DNA of 64,000 bases from Clostridium carboxidivorans P7 (GCF_001038625.1 NZ_CP011803.1:4402001-4466000), one strand, 5' to 3'. Positions 8,822-17,468 are shown, numbered from the stretch's first letter. A program made the numbers and translations. The notes: generated by a model from the sequence alone, not told the origin.

Positions 8822-9085
8822 TTACATTGCTCTTTCTATAGCTGTTTGAACTCTCGCTTTTATTGTATAATCTAATGCTCCTTTATCCTGAGCCTTTATA
8901 GTTATACTTTCTATTCCTAATTCTTTTACTTTTTTTAGTATAGTTTTTTCTATTTGTTTTCCAAACTGCTTCATTACTATACTTTCAAGTTCTAAGTCTA
9001 CTTTTCCATCTTCATTTGGTGCAACCATAATCATTATGTCATTTGACTCTAGTGTACCTGCTTTGGCTACCTTCTTTATTTCCAT
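8822..9085 (-). CDS. citD: citramalate lyase acyl carrier protein (gamma subunit)
   Basis: CitD carries the acetyl and acyl groups on a phosphoribosyl-dephospho-CoA arm. At 87 residues it is slightly shorter than typical CitD proteins. The start KKVAKAGTLESNDIMI contains the attachment serine at position 14, and the DYTIKARVQTAIERA tail is characteristic. It is the first of the lyase genes and follows the mesaconase beta subunit closely, consistent with translation from one message. Confidence 0.93.
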   Translation of the reverse strand: MEIKKVAKAGTLESNDIMIMVAPNEDGKVDLELESIVMKQFGKQIEKTILKKVKELGIESITIKAQDKGALDYTIKARVQTAIERAM

Positions 9086-9111
9086 TAGCTTTCTCTCCTC
9101 ATATTTTTAAT

Positions 9112-9672
9112 TTAATCATTTACAGATTCTAAATATTCTTTTTGTCCCATTTCGTACAAATTATTTCCTTCAGAATCTATTACTACAACTAAAGGTAAAT
9201 CTTCTACTTCTAATCTTCTTACTGCTTCAGATCCTAAATCTTCGTAAGCTATAACCTCTGCCTTTTTTATAGCTTTTCCCATAAGTGCAGCAGCTCCACC
9301 TATAGCTGCAAAATAAACAGCTTTATTCTTTTTCATAGACTCTATTACTTCTTTTGATCTTAAGCCTTTTCCTATCATTCCCTTTAAGCCTATATCCAAT
9401 AATCTTGGTGCATAAGGGTCCATTCTATAACTTGTAGTAGGTCCTGCTGAACCTATTACTTTTCCTGGCTTTGCTGGACTTGGTCCTACATAATATATGA
9501 TTGAATCTTTTACATCCATAGGTAATTCTTCACCTTTATCTAAAAGTTCTACAAATCTTTTATGAGCTGCATCTCTTGCAGTATATATAACTCCTGATAC
9601 TAATACACTATCTCCAGCCTTTAAATTTTTAACCTTTTCCTCTGTGAAAGGAGTTGTAATTCTTTTTTCCAT
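9112..9672 (-). CDS. mesaconase (class I fumarase-type) beta subunit
   Basis: This is the C-terminal half of a two-subunit iron-sulfur hydratase, 186 residues long. Motifs visible are TPFTEEKVKNLKAGD at the start, IYTARDAAHKRF, YYVGPSPAKPGKVIGSAGPT and the IGGAAAL stretch. In this cluster it should hydrate mesaconate to (S)-citramalate, the step between methylaspartate ammonia-lyase and the lyase. The same fold serves fumarase and tartrate dehydratase; substrate is assigned from context. Confidence 0.9.
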   Translation of the reverse strand: MEKRITTPFTEEKVKNLKAGDSVLVSGVIYTARDAAHKRFVELLDKGEELPMDVKDSIIYYVGPSPAKPGKVIGSAGPTTSYRMDPYAPRLLDIGLKGMIGKGLRSKEVIESMKKNKAVYFAAIGGAAALMGKAIKKAEVIAYEDLGSEAVRRLEVEDLPLVVVIDSEGNNLYEMGQKEYLESVND

Positions 9673-9697
9673 ACCTATACCTCCAAATTATCAATAA

Positions 9698-10540
9698 TTA
9701 TAATTCTATCTCTGCATGTCTTGTAACATGGCAATTTATATTAACAGCAACTGGAAGTCCTGCTATATGAGTTGGATATGTTTCTATATTTACTGCAAGT
9801 GCAGTAGTCTTTCCACCAAATCCTTGTGGTCCAATTCCTAAAGCATTTACTTTATCTAAGAGCTCTTTTTCCAAGTTTTCATAAAATGGATTTGAATTTC
9901 TTTCTGCTAAAGGTCTAATTAGTGCTTTTTTAGCTAAATTTGCTGCTTTATCAAAGGTTCCACCTATACCTACACCTACTACAATTGGAGGACATGGATT
10001 AGGTCCTGCCTCTTTTACTGCTTTAAGTATAAATTCTTTAACTCCATCTAATCCATCTGCAGGTTTTAACATTTTAATTTGACTCATATTTTCTGAACCA
10101 AATCCCTTAGGAGCCACAGTAATCTTTAATTTATCACCTGGAACTAAATTGTAATATATAACTGCTGGAGTATTATCTTTTGTATTTACTCTATCCAATG
10201 GATCTTTTACTACAGATTTTCTTAAATAACCTTCTGTATATCCTTGTCTTACACCTTCATTTATAGCATCTTCTAAGCTTCCTCCTACTATATGAACCTC
10301 CTGACCTAATTCTACAAATACACAAGCCATACCAGTATCCTGACACATAGGCATTTTTTCATTTTTAGCTATATCTACATTTTCAAGTATTTTTTCTAAA
10401 ATACCCTTTGCCATATCCCATGTCTCTTCTTCTTTAGCCTTTTTTATTCTACTTTTAACATCATCTGAAAGAAAGTAATTAGCATCTATGCATAATTTTT
10501 TTATAGAACTTGTTATTTCTGATACATTTATATCTCTCAT
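9698..10540 (-). CDS. mesaconase (class I fumarase-type) alpha subunit
   Basis: This 280-residue subunit binds the [4Fe-4S] cluster of the hydratase. Three cysteines expected as ligands are visible in [32 protein letters not shown] and NINCHVTRH. The ATG at 10538-10540 is chosen because AGGAG lies about a dozen bases upstream and the protein then begins MRDINVSEI; a longer frame runs back through the terminator-like hairpin at 10589. It pairs with the beta-subunit gene 25 bases downstream. Fumarase activity is an alternative from family, but mesaconate hydration fits the operon. Confidence 0.9.
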   Translation of the reverse strand: MRDINVSEITSSIKKLCIDANYFLSDDVKSRIKKAKEEETWDMAKGILEKILENVDIAKNEKMPMCQDTGMACVFVELGQEVHIVGGSLEDAINEGVRQGYTEGYLRKSVVKDPLDRVNTKDNTPAVIYYNLVPGDKLKITVAPKGFGSENMSQIKMLKPADGLDGVKEFILKAVKEAGPNPCPPIVVGVGIGGTFDKAANLAKKALIRPLAERNSNPFYENLEKELLDKVNALGIGPQGFGGKTTALAVNIETYPTHIAGLPVAVNINCHVTRHAEIEL

Positions 10541-10588
10541 ATTTATCTTTCTCCTCTTTGTAAATATTTTGGTACTTTTTTGTAGATG

Positions 10589-10616
10589 AAAAGGCAGTTT
10601 AATCAAACCGCCTTTT
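10589..10616 (-). terminator. hairpin between mal and the mesaconase genes (attenuator or weak terminator)
   Basis: On the minus strand AAAAGGCGGTTT-GATT-AAACTGCCTTTT forms a 12-bp stem with one G-U pair, ending in a run of four T. It lies 16 bases after the mal stop codon. With no clear promoter between it and the mesaconase genes, partial read-through is likely, so it could lower expression of the downstream half of the pathway. Confidence 0.6.
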
Positions 10617-10632
10617 GCAAATTAAAGTACAA

Positions 10633-11874
10633 TTATTTTCTTCTATTTATTAACGCAATAACTCTATTCATTTCATTGTTAACTATCATGTATCCTTCAT
10701 CTACGCCCATTCCTGGTTTAGCAAGTACTTGTTTTGCGCCACAGGCCATACCTATATTTGTAGTTACTTCAGCAGATCTATTTGTTTCATTGCATGTTCC
10801 TCCACAATATGCTCCCATATCATGTTCTTTGCAATACATTATTGCATCTGCTATATTATTTACTCCACCTAAATCAGGTGTCTTTATTTGTACCATATGT
10901 CCTGCTTTATTGTCTGTAAAGAATTTTACATCATCCACTGTGTTGCACCATTCATCTGCAACTAATTCTACTTTTATTCCTCTTCCATCTAATTCTGCTG
11001 TTAGGTCTCTTAATGCTTCCATTTGTTTTTGTCTTTCTTCTACATCCATTGGTCCTTCTATTCTTAAATGGAATGGTTTTGCTGCTTCTTCTAATGTTTT
11101 TATATAATCAGCCATTGCTTTTGTATCATAATTAAATGCAGCACCTATTGTTCCATATACATCTATATGGAATATTGGACTATAATCTTCTTTTGTTCTT
11201 AATTTTATTACTCTATCTCTTAACCATTCAACATACTTTAATAGTTTTTCACCTTTTAATCCTAATTTTTCTTCTACATTATTTATAAGTGCATGTGGCA
11301 TTACATCTGCACCCTTTATTATCATTTTATCTGAGTTGTCGTATCTGTCATCTCCTGATTGAGTAAATATTGGCACTCTCTTCATTTCATAACCTGGATT
11401 GTATTCATTTCTTATTACTTCTGCCATAGTTATTTTTTGAGCTTTTGCTACTGCATCAAGTATTGCTTGAGTTACTCCATATCTTATAGCTGTATGCAGT
11501 CTTTTTCCATTAACTTGCATTTTATCAAATTCTTCTGCTAGTGCTTTAAATTCCTTTAATTCTCTTCCTATAAGCTTAGGTGCTATTTCCTTTTCTATAA
11601 CTGGAATAAAATCTTTAGCTAAAAATAAAGGATCTCTTCCACCTGCTCCTGAATACTGCACTGCTGCACAATCTCCATATGCTACCTGACCATCTTCTAA
11701 TATAAGCATTACAGATATAGCTTCTCCAGCCTGTCTTACATTTTTAAATCCTTCTGTTACTGGTTCTCCTACATAAGTGAATCCATCATGTCCTGCTCCC
11801 TTTTTTATAGCTCTCTGATCATCGAAATAAAATCCTGTTTTTGATTCTGAACAAATAACGTCAACTATTTTCAT
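10633..11874 (-). CDS. mal: methylaspartate ammonia-lyase
   Basis: The enzyme removes ammonia from (2S,3S)-3-methylaspartate to give mesaconate. Its 413 residues match the length of the known clostridial enzyme, an enolase-superfamily barrel. The catalytic region VQIKTPDLGG (Lys331 by ungapped numbering), a catalytic-region His in DVMPHALINN (His194) and the CGGTCNETN segment are present, as are the metal-ligand regions FHIDVYG, RIEGPMDVE and VADEWCN. It is separated from glmE by 129 bases holding an IS-like hairpin, an unusually wide gap for this cluster. Confidence 0.96.
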   Translation of the reverse strand: MKIVDVICSESKTGFYFDDQRAIKKGAGHDGFTYVGEPVTEGFKNVRQAGEAISVMLILEDGQVAYGDCAAVQYSGAGGRDPLFLAKDFIPVIEKEIAPKLIGRELKEFKALAEEFDKMQVNGKRLHTAIRYGVTQAILDAVAKAQKITMAEVIRNEYNPGYEMKRVPIFTQSGDDRYDNSDKMIIKGADVMPHALINNVEEKLGLKGEKLLKYVEWLRDRVIKLRTKEDYSPIFHIDVYGTIGAAFNYDTKAMADYIKTLEEAAKPFHLRIEGPMDVEERQKQMEALRDLTAELDGRGIKVELVADEWCNTVDDVKFFTDNKAGHMVQIKTPDLGGVNNIADAIMYCKEHDMGAYCGGTCNETNRSAEVTTNIGMACGAKQVLAKPGMGVDEGYMIVNNEMNRVIALINRRK

Positions 11875-11943
11875 TTTTTACACCGTCTTTCTAAATAGTT
11901 TTTGCATACTTATGTAATTTACCCATTGACTCCCGCTCTAATA

Positions 11944-11965
11944 CTCCATCTTTTTCAAGTTGGAG
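11944..11965. mobile_element. solo IS200/IS605-like hairpin between glmE and mal
   Basis: CTCCATCTT-TTTC-AAGTTGGAG forms a 9-bp hairpin with a single internal mismatch at the same place as in the hairpin at 4525-4546. Both are preceded by TAATAC. No coding sequence is attached. The shared architecture suggests two minimal, transposase-less relics of one element family. This copy accounts for the wide gap inside the operon. Confidence 0.4.
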
Positions 11966-12003
11966 CAAAGAACGAATGTGTCTCTAGATATGTTAAACTA
12001 AAA

Positions 12004-13455
12004 TTACTCAGGTCTTCCTATCAAAACACCTTTTCCTACAGCAAATATATCATCTATAGTCATCTGGAATGTTACTTCTCTTCCTTCAAACTTTCCTCTT
12101 TCTTCTAACTTTCTTGTATTGAATGCCTTTAATTCTTCAGTTAATGGCAAGTTTCCAAAATTCAAGTATCTTACTGCCCCATTATTATCTCTTGCTGGCA
12201 TCATTTTTCCTACATTATACTTGCTTGGTGCAAATGGTATATCAACTATTCCTGCTGCAAAGCCTTTTACTGTTCCTACTGCTAAATCTCCATTTCCAAG
12301 CTCAAATAATTTATCCATCATACATTTAGTTTCTGCTTTTATTATACTTATTTCTGTTTCTAATTCCTTTGACATTGGAAGTCTCTGTCCCTGGAACATA
12401 TTTAATGCCATTTTTGTTGCTTTTATTCCTGCTGCATTTGCTTCTTTTGTTGGTATTCCCAATGCTTCATGTGGTGTTTTTACTATAACCTTTGTTGCTC
12501 CTGCTAGTGCTGCTGTTGCTGCTCCTGATCCTATTACTCCAAATGCTTTTGCTTCATCCTGTGGGAATCCTCCCATCCACTGATGAAATACTGTTGTTAC
12601 ATAAACATCATCGTATCCATACTTTTTTAAATATTCATTAACTTGTTCTTCTAAGGCTCTTATTGCTGCAACATCTTGAACTAAATTTCCACACTGTCCA
12701 TATCCTACTGTTATATTCTTAACTCCTTGTTCTGCTGCAAGCAATGCTTCTGTTATTGCTACTGTATTGGATGTACTTGGTGGAACTAAAGTTCCTGTTA
12801 AAGGTCCAAATGGTTCTCTGTTGATTGATATTCCCTGTTCCTCATAATATCCAACAAGTCTATCACAGTACTGCCAGTCCAATAAGCTTTTTTCTATTGA
12901 TACATTTTTAGCATATGGAACATTATAAGATATTCCGCCGCCTTCATTTGAAGTCCATCCTGCTGCATGTATTATTTCTGCAAGCAATCTTGAATCTGGT
13001 GTACCATGTCTTGCTTGAAGTGGAAGATTTACTGCTTCAAATACTTCTCTGCATCCTTTTACTCCATGGTTTACTCCTGGAAATCCGTTTAATAGGGATC
13101 TTCCTGCTGCTAAACTTTCTTTTATTCCTATTTCACATTCATCATATCTATTTTGTCTTGTATAACTATCTATTGTTGATGGTAATAAATCTGCATCTCC
13201 TTCATTTTGAAGGTGTTGTAGAAGTTCTATATGTTCACTTATTAGTGCAACTCCTGCTCTTGGCTGTGCTAATGTTATTCCCGCTTCTTTAGCTTTTCTT
13301 AATTTTGCTGGAAAACTCTTATTTTCTGGTACCTTTTTTAAATATTCTACTGCTTCCTTTAAATCTACTTCACTTCCTGTTGGCCATTGGCTTAATACTT
13401 CTTTTCTCATTTCGAAAAATTCTTCATCTGTCCACTTTTTATTTTTAAGTTCCAC
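12004..13455 (-). CDS. glmE: glutamate mutase epsilon subunit
   Basis: The large subunit of adenosylcobalamin-dependent glutamate mutase converts L-glutamate to (2S,3S)-3-methylaspartate with subunit S. At 483 residues it has exactly the expected length. Characteristic stretches include [47 protein letters not shown] and [17 protein letters not shown], with the substrate-binding arginines expected in the RQNRYDE and [10 protein letters not shown] regions. The start is GTG at 13453-13455, following GGAGGTAATTGA. It is preceded 12 bases upstream by glmL. Confidence 0.97.
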   Translation of the reverse strand: MELKNKKWTDEEFFEMRKEVLSQWPTGSEVDLKEAVEYLKKVPENKSFPAKLRKAKEAGITLAQPRAGVALISEHIELLQHLQNEGDADLLPSTIDSYTRQNRYDECEIGIKESLAAGRSLLNGFPGVNHGVKGCREVFEAVNLPLQARHGTPDSRLLAEIIHAAGWTSNEGGGISYNVPYAKNVSIEKSLLDWQYCDRLVGYYEEQGISINREPFGPLTGTLVPPSTSNTVAITEALLAAEQGVKNITVGYGQCGNLVQDVAAIRALEEQVNEYLKKYGYDDVYVTTVFHQWMGGFPQDEAKAFGVIGSGAATAALAGATKVIVKTPHEALGIPTKEANAAGIKATKMALNMFQGQRLPMSKELETEISIIKAETKCMMDKLFELGNGDLAVGTVKGFAAGIVDIPFAPSKYNVGKMMPARDNNGAVRYLNFGNLPLTEELKAFNTRKLEERGKFEGREVTFQMTIDDIFAVGKGVLIGRPE

Positions 13456-13467
13456 CTCAATTACCTC

Positions 13468-14859
13468 CTAATCAACTTTAACCAAGTATTTTTTCATTAT
13501 TCTAACTGCCATATCAGGATATTCCTCTGCTAGAAGACCCATCGCAGACATTATATAAGTTTTATCAAGTAAATACTGTGGATTTTTAGGTTTCAAATGT
13601 GTAGGATCAGTTTCGTCAAAAGTACCTGCCTTTAATATTCCTGCAGGATTTTTACTATGAACTAAAACCCCACCTGTTCCTATAAGATATTTTACCTCTA
13701 AAAGATCTTTACCTTCTTGCGAATATATTACTCCACAAGGGGTATACAGTGTTTCAAGAACTCCTACATGCCTTTCTAAAGATATTTCAGTTGCTGCTTT
13801 AGCCATAGCCTCATCAAACTTTATTTCATCTTCAGTTTTTGGCACCATTTTTATATTTTCCGCTCTAAATTTACAATTTCCCTCTACATCTACAGTTTTA
13901 TCATTTAAATATTTGTATATTCTTTTTGTAGTTGCTGCTTCTAACAATGCTTCTGCAGAATATCTCATACCTAAGTCACCTTCTACAGTTCTCTTGGCAA
14001 AAGGTTCTTGGAGACCTCTTAATGTTACACCTGCTTTAGAAGGTTCTCCATCTGCCAATGAATGTACATCTGTAGTAGCTCCTCCTATATCTACAACTAC
14101 TAAATCTCCAACTCCTTCTTCTTTATCTGTTCCTTCGCTTAAAATTCTTGCAGCTTTAAGTACTGCTGCTGGAGTTGGCATTAATATTCCGCTTATATAG
14201 TTTTCCGCTTTTTTCATTCCTTTTGCTTCAACTATTTTTTCCATAAATATTTTTCTTATTTCTTCTCTGGCTGGTTCAACATTTAAAACATTAAGCTTAG
14301 GCATTACGTTATCTGTTACTTTATAGAACATATTAGCCTCGCTTAGTATTTCTTCAACTGTATCTACTGCAACTTTATTTCCAGCTACAACTATTGGTTT
14401 ATCTATTCCACTTTTAGCAAGCATTTTTGCATTATGAATTATACATTGCTTGTTTCCTCCATCTGTTCCTCCTGCTAAAAGTATAATATCCAAATTTGAA
14501 TTTTTTATTTCATTTATTTCTTTTGATGTAAGATCATAACTATATACATTTAAAACTCTAGCTCCAGCACCAAGTGCCGCCCTTTTAGCAGCTTCAGCTG
14601 TAAGTTCTGGTACCAGTCCAATAGCTACCATTTTCAATCCACCTGCAGCAGATGAGCATGCCAATTTTTTTAAGAAATTAACTTCTTTTCCTTTTAAATT
14701 TTCTTGAAGTTTTTCATAGGCATTATTAAAGCCTATCATTATATCATCTTCTATAGTAGTAATATCCTTAGCCGTAGCAAGAATTTCTTCCTTTTCTACA
14801 TCTACAGCAGTAAGCTTTGTATATGTGCTACCAAAATCTATCAGTAAGTAACTATTCAA
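13468..14859 (-). CDS. glmL: glutamate mutase accessory protein GlmL (ASKHA-type ATPase)
   Basis: GlmL is encoded with glutamate mutase and belongs to the actin-like ATPase fold; it is thought to reactivate or protect the B12 enzyme. Phosphate-binding signatures are visible: LLIDFGSTYTKLTAVD at the start, LLAGGTDGGN in the middle and VVVDIGGATTDVHS about residue 260. TTG at 14857-14859 is taken as start because GGAGTGAT lies just upstream, giving 463 residues, close to known relatives; a longer frame starts at 14883 over that site. Confidence 0.92.
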   Translation of the reverse strand: MNSYLLIDFGSTYTKLTAVDVEKEEILATAKDITTIEDDIMIGFNNAYEKLQENLKGKEVNFLKKLACSSAAGGLKMVAIGLVPELTAEAAKRAALGAGARVLNVYSYDLTSKEINEIKNSNLDIILLAGGTDGGNKQCIIHNAKMLAKSGIDKPIVVAGNKVAVDTVEEILSEANMFYKVTDNVMPKLNVLNVEPAREEIRKIFMEKIVEAKGMKKAENYISGILMPTPAAVLKAARILSEGTDKEEGVGDLVVVDIGGATTDVHSLADGEPSKAGVTLRGLQEPFAKRTVEGDLGMRYSAEALLEAATTKRIYKYLNDKTVDVEGNCKFRAENIKMVPKTEDEIKFDEAMAKAATEISLERHVGVLETLYTPCGVIYSQEGKDLLEVKYLIGTGGVLVHSKNPAGILKAGTFDETDPTHLKPKNPQYLLDKTYIMSAMGLLAEEYPDMAVRIMKKYLVKVD

Positions 14860-14902
14860 CCCAATCACTCCTGTTATACTCACATAGAGCTTTTATTTTT
14901 AA

Positions 14903-15313
14903 TTAATCTTCAATTTTTAAATCTTTCCTTAAATCTGCAATGTCAACTTCTGGTGATGTACCTGGTGCATAAACTCTATCAAATCCCATTTGTTTAAACT
15001 TCTTTTCTACATTCTCCCACTTTTGCTTTCCTACTACTAGATTTCCTCCAGCATATAGTACTATACTATCTAATCCTGATTCATTAAGCTTTTCACGTAA
15101 ACCTCTACAATCGATTTCACCATGTCCATAAAGCGATGAAACTATAATTGCATCTGCATTAGTTTCTATGGCAGCATTAATAAAATCTTCCTGTGGACAA
15201 AGTACTCCTATATTAACTACATTAAATCCTGCTTGTGTAAATGAATGTTCAAGTATTTTATTACCAACTGCATGACAATCTGAACCAATTACACCTATAA
15301 CTAAAGTCTTCAT
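14903..15313 (-). CDS. glmS: glutamate mutase sigma subunit, B12-binding
   Basis: The small subunit holds adenosylcobalamin for glutamate mutase. The cobalamin motif DxHxxG is present as SDCHAVGNK, with the cobalt-ligand histidine at residue 14. The other B12-pocket motifs, SSLYGHG and YAGGNLVVG, follow. The ATG at 15311-15313 gives 136 residues and has GGGAGG at proper spacing; an ATG at 15328 would overlap that site. No cobalamin riboswitch is visible upstream. This gene symbol here means glutamate mutase S, not glucosamine synthase. Confidence 0.96.
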   Translation of the reverse strand: MKTLVIGVIGSDCHAVGNKILEHSFTQAGFNVVNIGVLCPQEDFINAAIETNADAIIVSSLYGHGEIDCRGLREKLNESGLDSIVLYAGGNLVVGKQKWENVEKKFKQMGFDRVYAPGTSPEVDIADLRKDLKIED

Positions 15314-15331
15314 TATGAAACCTCCCAAACT

Positions 15332-16321
15332 TTACTTTTGATATTTTAATTCTATTATTTGTGATTTTAAAGCTTTTACAGAATTATCATCTAAGCTATA
15401 TAAAAACTTAACTATTTCCTTATCCTCTGTACAACTTTCCTTAACATCTTTATATCTACCTGGAGATACTATTAACACCTCTGAATTATTTACAATCTTT
15501 AATAATTCATCTTTATCTGTGGTATTTGTATATTGAATGTCTATATTGGAAAGTCCTGCTTTCTCCAATGCACCTCTTGCTTTAAACATGAATTCTTGTG
15601 ACATGCAAACAAATCCAAACCTAGTTTCTTCAGGGTATCTTGCAATTTTAACTATAGTTTGTAAGTTAACATTTATAGCTACTCCTATTACTTCCTTTTT
15701 AAATTGTTTTGTCATTCTCACTACTTCATTAACATGATTAAATGTTGCTATTATTACCTGGCACTTTTCTATCATGCTTTTAGTTTCTTTTGTTGGCATT
15801 TTTATATCATCTAAAGTAAAGGGAATAACATTCATATTAGTACTATCCATTAACTGCTTACTAAACATTCTTGATTGTTCAATATTGCATTCAACATATA
15901 ATGCTGTTATTTTGCTCATAAGTTCTTTTTTCTCTCTTACTCGCTGCATAACAATTTCTAAAAATTCATCTGCATCCATACCAGTTTCTAGAGCTTCTTC
16001 AAATCCTAAATCGACAAATTTTATTATCTTTTCTTTTATATTTTGTACTTTCCAAGGATTAGCTTCTTCAGCTACAAAAGTTCCTCTTCCTTGATAAGAT
16101 TTTAAAACGCCTTCTTGTTCTAGCTCATTATATGCTGTACTTATAGTATTTCTACTTACTTTTAACTTTTCAGACAATTCTCTCTCTGTGGGCATCTTAT
16201 TGCCTACAGTTAATATATCAGTCTTTATTAAATCCATAATTTGTTTTTTAACTTGTAAGTATAGTGGCACTCCACTTTCTTTGTTTATCTTGATTTCTAT
16301 AGTAATCACCCCAAAATTCAT
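15332..16321 (-). CDS. GntR-family regulator of the glutamate fermentation operon
   Basis: Residues 15-85 form a GntR winged helix: PLYLQVKKQIMDLI, MPTERELSEKLKVSRNT and AYNELEQEGVLKSYQGRGTF. The remaining 240 residues are not the FadR, HutC or aminotransferase-like domain; they look like an alpha/beta ligand domain with two similar halves (IIATFNHVNEV; LIVSPGRYKD) that I do not recognise. It is the first gene of the operon and sits on a palindrome, so it is probably an autoregulator sensing glutamate or a pathway intermediate. The start is uncertain: the ATG at 16321 lacks a ribosome binding site, whereas GGGGTGAT lies just inside the frame, hinting at a non-ATG start a few codons later. Confidence 0.8.
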   Translation of the reverse strand: MNFGVITIEIKINKESGVPLYLQVKKQIMDLIKTDILTVGNKMPTERELSEKLKVSRNTISTAYNELEQEGVLKSYQGRGTFVAEEANPWKVQNIKEKIIKFVDLGFEEALETGMDADEFLEIVMQRVREKKELMSKITALYVECNIEQSRMFSKQLMDSTNMNVIPFTLDDIKMPTKETKSMIEKCQVIIATFNHVNEVVRMTKQFKKEVIGVAINVNLQTIVKIARYPEETRFGFVCMSQEFMFKARGALEKAGLSNIDIQYTNTTDKDELLKIVNNSEVLIVSPGRYKDVKESCTEDKEIVKFLYSLDDNSVKALKSQIIELKYQK

Positions 16322-16327
16322 TGGATT

Positions 16328-16343
16328 AATGGACTAGTCCATT
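16328..16343. promoter_or_regulatory. palindromic operator of the GntR regulator
   Basis: AATGGACTAGTCCATT is a perfect 16-bp palindrome. It lies between the predicted transcription start (about 16347) and the regulator gene, at about +5 to +20, where a bound repressor would block the operon. GntR proteins commonly bind palindromes of this size. The binding itself is inferred. Confidence 0.65.
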
Positions 16344-16353
16344 TCTTGATTTA

Positions 16354-16382
16354 ATAATATCACACCTGCAAATGCACTTCAA
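16354..16382 (-). promoter_or_regulatory. sigma-A promoter of the gntR-glm operon
   Basis: On the minus strand TTGAAG (-35, 16377-16382), a 17-base spacer and TATTAT (-10, 16354-16359) are seen, with TGA directly before the -10 (extended -10). The start would fall near 16347, directly before the palindrome at 16328-16343. Confidence 0.65.
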
Positions 16383-16401
16383 TTACTTTTTATAATTATT
16401 C

Positions 16402-16416
16402 AAATTTTAGAAAATT
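16402..16416. promoter_or_regulatory. CodY-box-like site upstream of the glm promoter
   Basis: AAATTTTAGAAAATT matches the CodY consensus AATTTTCWGAAAATT at 13 of 15 positions. It is centred about 60 bases upstream of the predicted start. CodY commonly controls amino-acid use in Firmicutes, so the place is sensible, but AT-rich DNA makes chance matches common. Confidence 0.35.
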
Positions 16417-16587
16417 CCATTATTTATTATGTTTTAGTCCACTTTAAACCTTGTTTTAATTGCAAACATATATTTACTTATTACCTCATTGGCATCACTT
16501 ACCTTAAGGCATATTTACATATATTCATATTAAAAAAATTAATAACTTTATATTTTTAATTACCAAAAATTTACTTAGCAAATGAAA

Positions 16588-16622
16588 AGACCTGTATATT
16601 TTCCTTCACAGCATACAGGTCT
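16588..16622 (-). terminator. terminator after cwlD
   Basis: A perfect 10-bp stem, AGACCTGTAT / ATACAGGTCT, with a 15-base loop and four T at the end on the minus strand lies 24 bases after the cwlD stop. It separates cwlD from the glutamate operon. The rest of the 324-base gap 16322-16645 holds the operon's control sites and AT-rich DNA in which I see nothing more. Confidence 0.8.
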
Positions 16623-16645
16623 AATTTAGGCTTAACTTGGATTTT

Positions 16646-17362
16646 CTATTGATTATAATAATCATTAACTGATTTTACTAATGAAGTTACTATTTTAGAT
16701 TGATATTCATCTGTGTTTAACTTTTCAGCTTCACGTGGATTAGACAAAAAACCACACTCTACAAGTATGGAAGGCATACTATCATTAGATCTTAATACCT
16801 TATAAGAATCTAGTGCTGGTTTTTCCTTTCTATTATTATTAGGATCTAAATCTCTTTTTAAATTTTCCTGAGTTATTTTTGCTAACTTCTCACTTTCCAC
16901 ATTTTTAGAATACCAAACTTGCGCTCCATAATATTGTGGTTCAGGAAACATATTAAGATGTATACTTATAAACATATTGCACTTACTGTCCTTTTTAATT
17001 TTGCATCTATTATTTAAATCTTCAATTTTTTTCTTTCTTATTCTTCCACTATTCTCATATAACCCTTTATCTTCTTTCCTGGTCATTATTGCCTTATACT
17101 TTTGTTTTTCAAGTTCAGACTTAAGTTTTAACCCTATTTTCAAATTTATGTCTTTCTCCAAAATTCCACTTTTAGATGTGGCTCCACCATCAATTCCACC
17201 ATGACCAGGATCTATGAGTATGATTATATTTTCCTTATCATTGGTACTTGTATTTAAATGAAACATAGGCATAGAATATTTTCCATTAGCATAGAATATA
17301 GAAGTCAGTGATAACAGTATGATAAAGCTAACTAATATTAACTTCTTATTTTTAAATTTCAA
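16646..17362 (-). CDS. cwlD: N-acetylmuramoyl-L-alanine amidase CwlD (spore cortex)
   Basis: This 238-residue cell-wall amidase has an N-terminal membrane anchor or signal (about 5-25), then the amidase_3 fold. Zinc ligands are in IDPGHGGIDGG and SIHLN, and the catalytic glutamate in LVECGFLSN. CwlD works with PdaA to make muramic-lactam in the spore cortex. The start is TTG at 17360-17362, following GGGAGGG. Placement beside rpsI-rplM is common in clostridia. Confidence 0.88.
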   Translation of the reverse strand: MKFKNKKLILVSFIILLSLTSIFYANGKYSMPMFHLNTSTNDKENIIILIDPGHGGIDGGATSKSGILEKDINLKIGLKLKSELEKQKYKAIMTRKEDKGLYENSGRIRKKKIEDLNNRCKIKKDSKCNMFISIHLNMFPEPQYYGAQVWYSKNVESEKLAKITQENLKRDLDPNNNRKEKPALDSYKVLRSNDSMPSILVECGFLSNPREAEKLNTDEYQSKIVTSLVKSVNDYYNQ

Positions 17363-17448
17363 TATTATCCCTCCCAAAATAAAATTTCATATATATTCTA
17401 TGCCTTAATATTGATTTTTAATTAGCACAATTTTTTACAATAAAAAAA

Positions 17449-17468
17449 AGAGAGGAAATTTCCTCTCT
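17449..17468 (-). terminator. terminator after rpsI
   Basis: AGAGAGGAAA / TTTCCTCTCT is a perfect inverted repeat with no loop beyond its centre, followed on the minus strand by eight T. It starts 10 bases after the rpsI stop and separates the rplM-rpsI unit from cwlD. Confidence 0.9.

Noticed and set aside
11902..12108. Small plus-strand frame over the glmE-mal gap
   Set aside because: It crosses the IS-like hairpin and the end of glmE, lacks a ribosome binding site and resembles no protein.
16322..16645. Cobalamin riboswitch expected ahead of the B12-dependent glutamate mutase genes
   Set aside because: The gap is AT-rich with only a terminator, promoter and small sites; no B12-box-like or multi-stem conserved sequence is seen and the leader is only about 26 bases.
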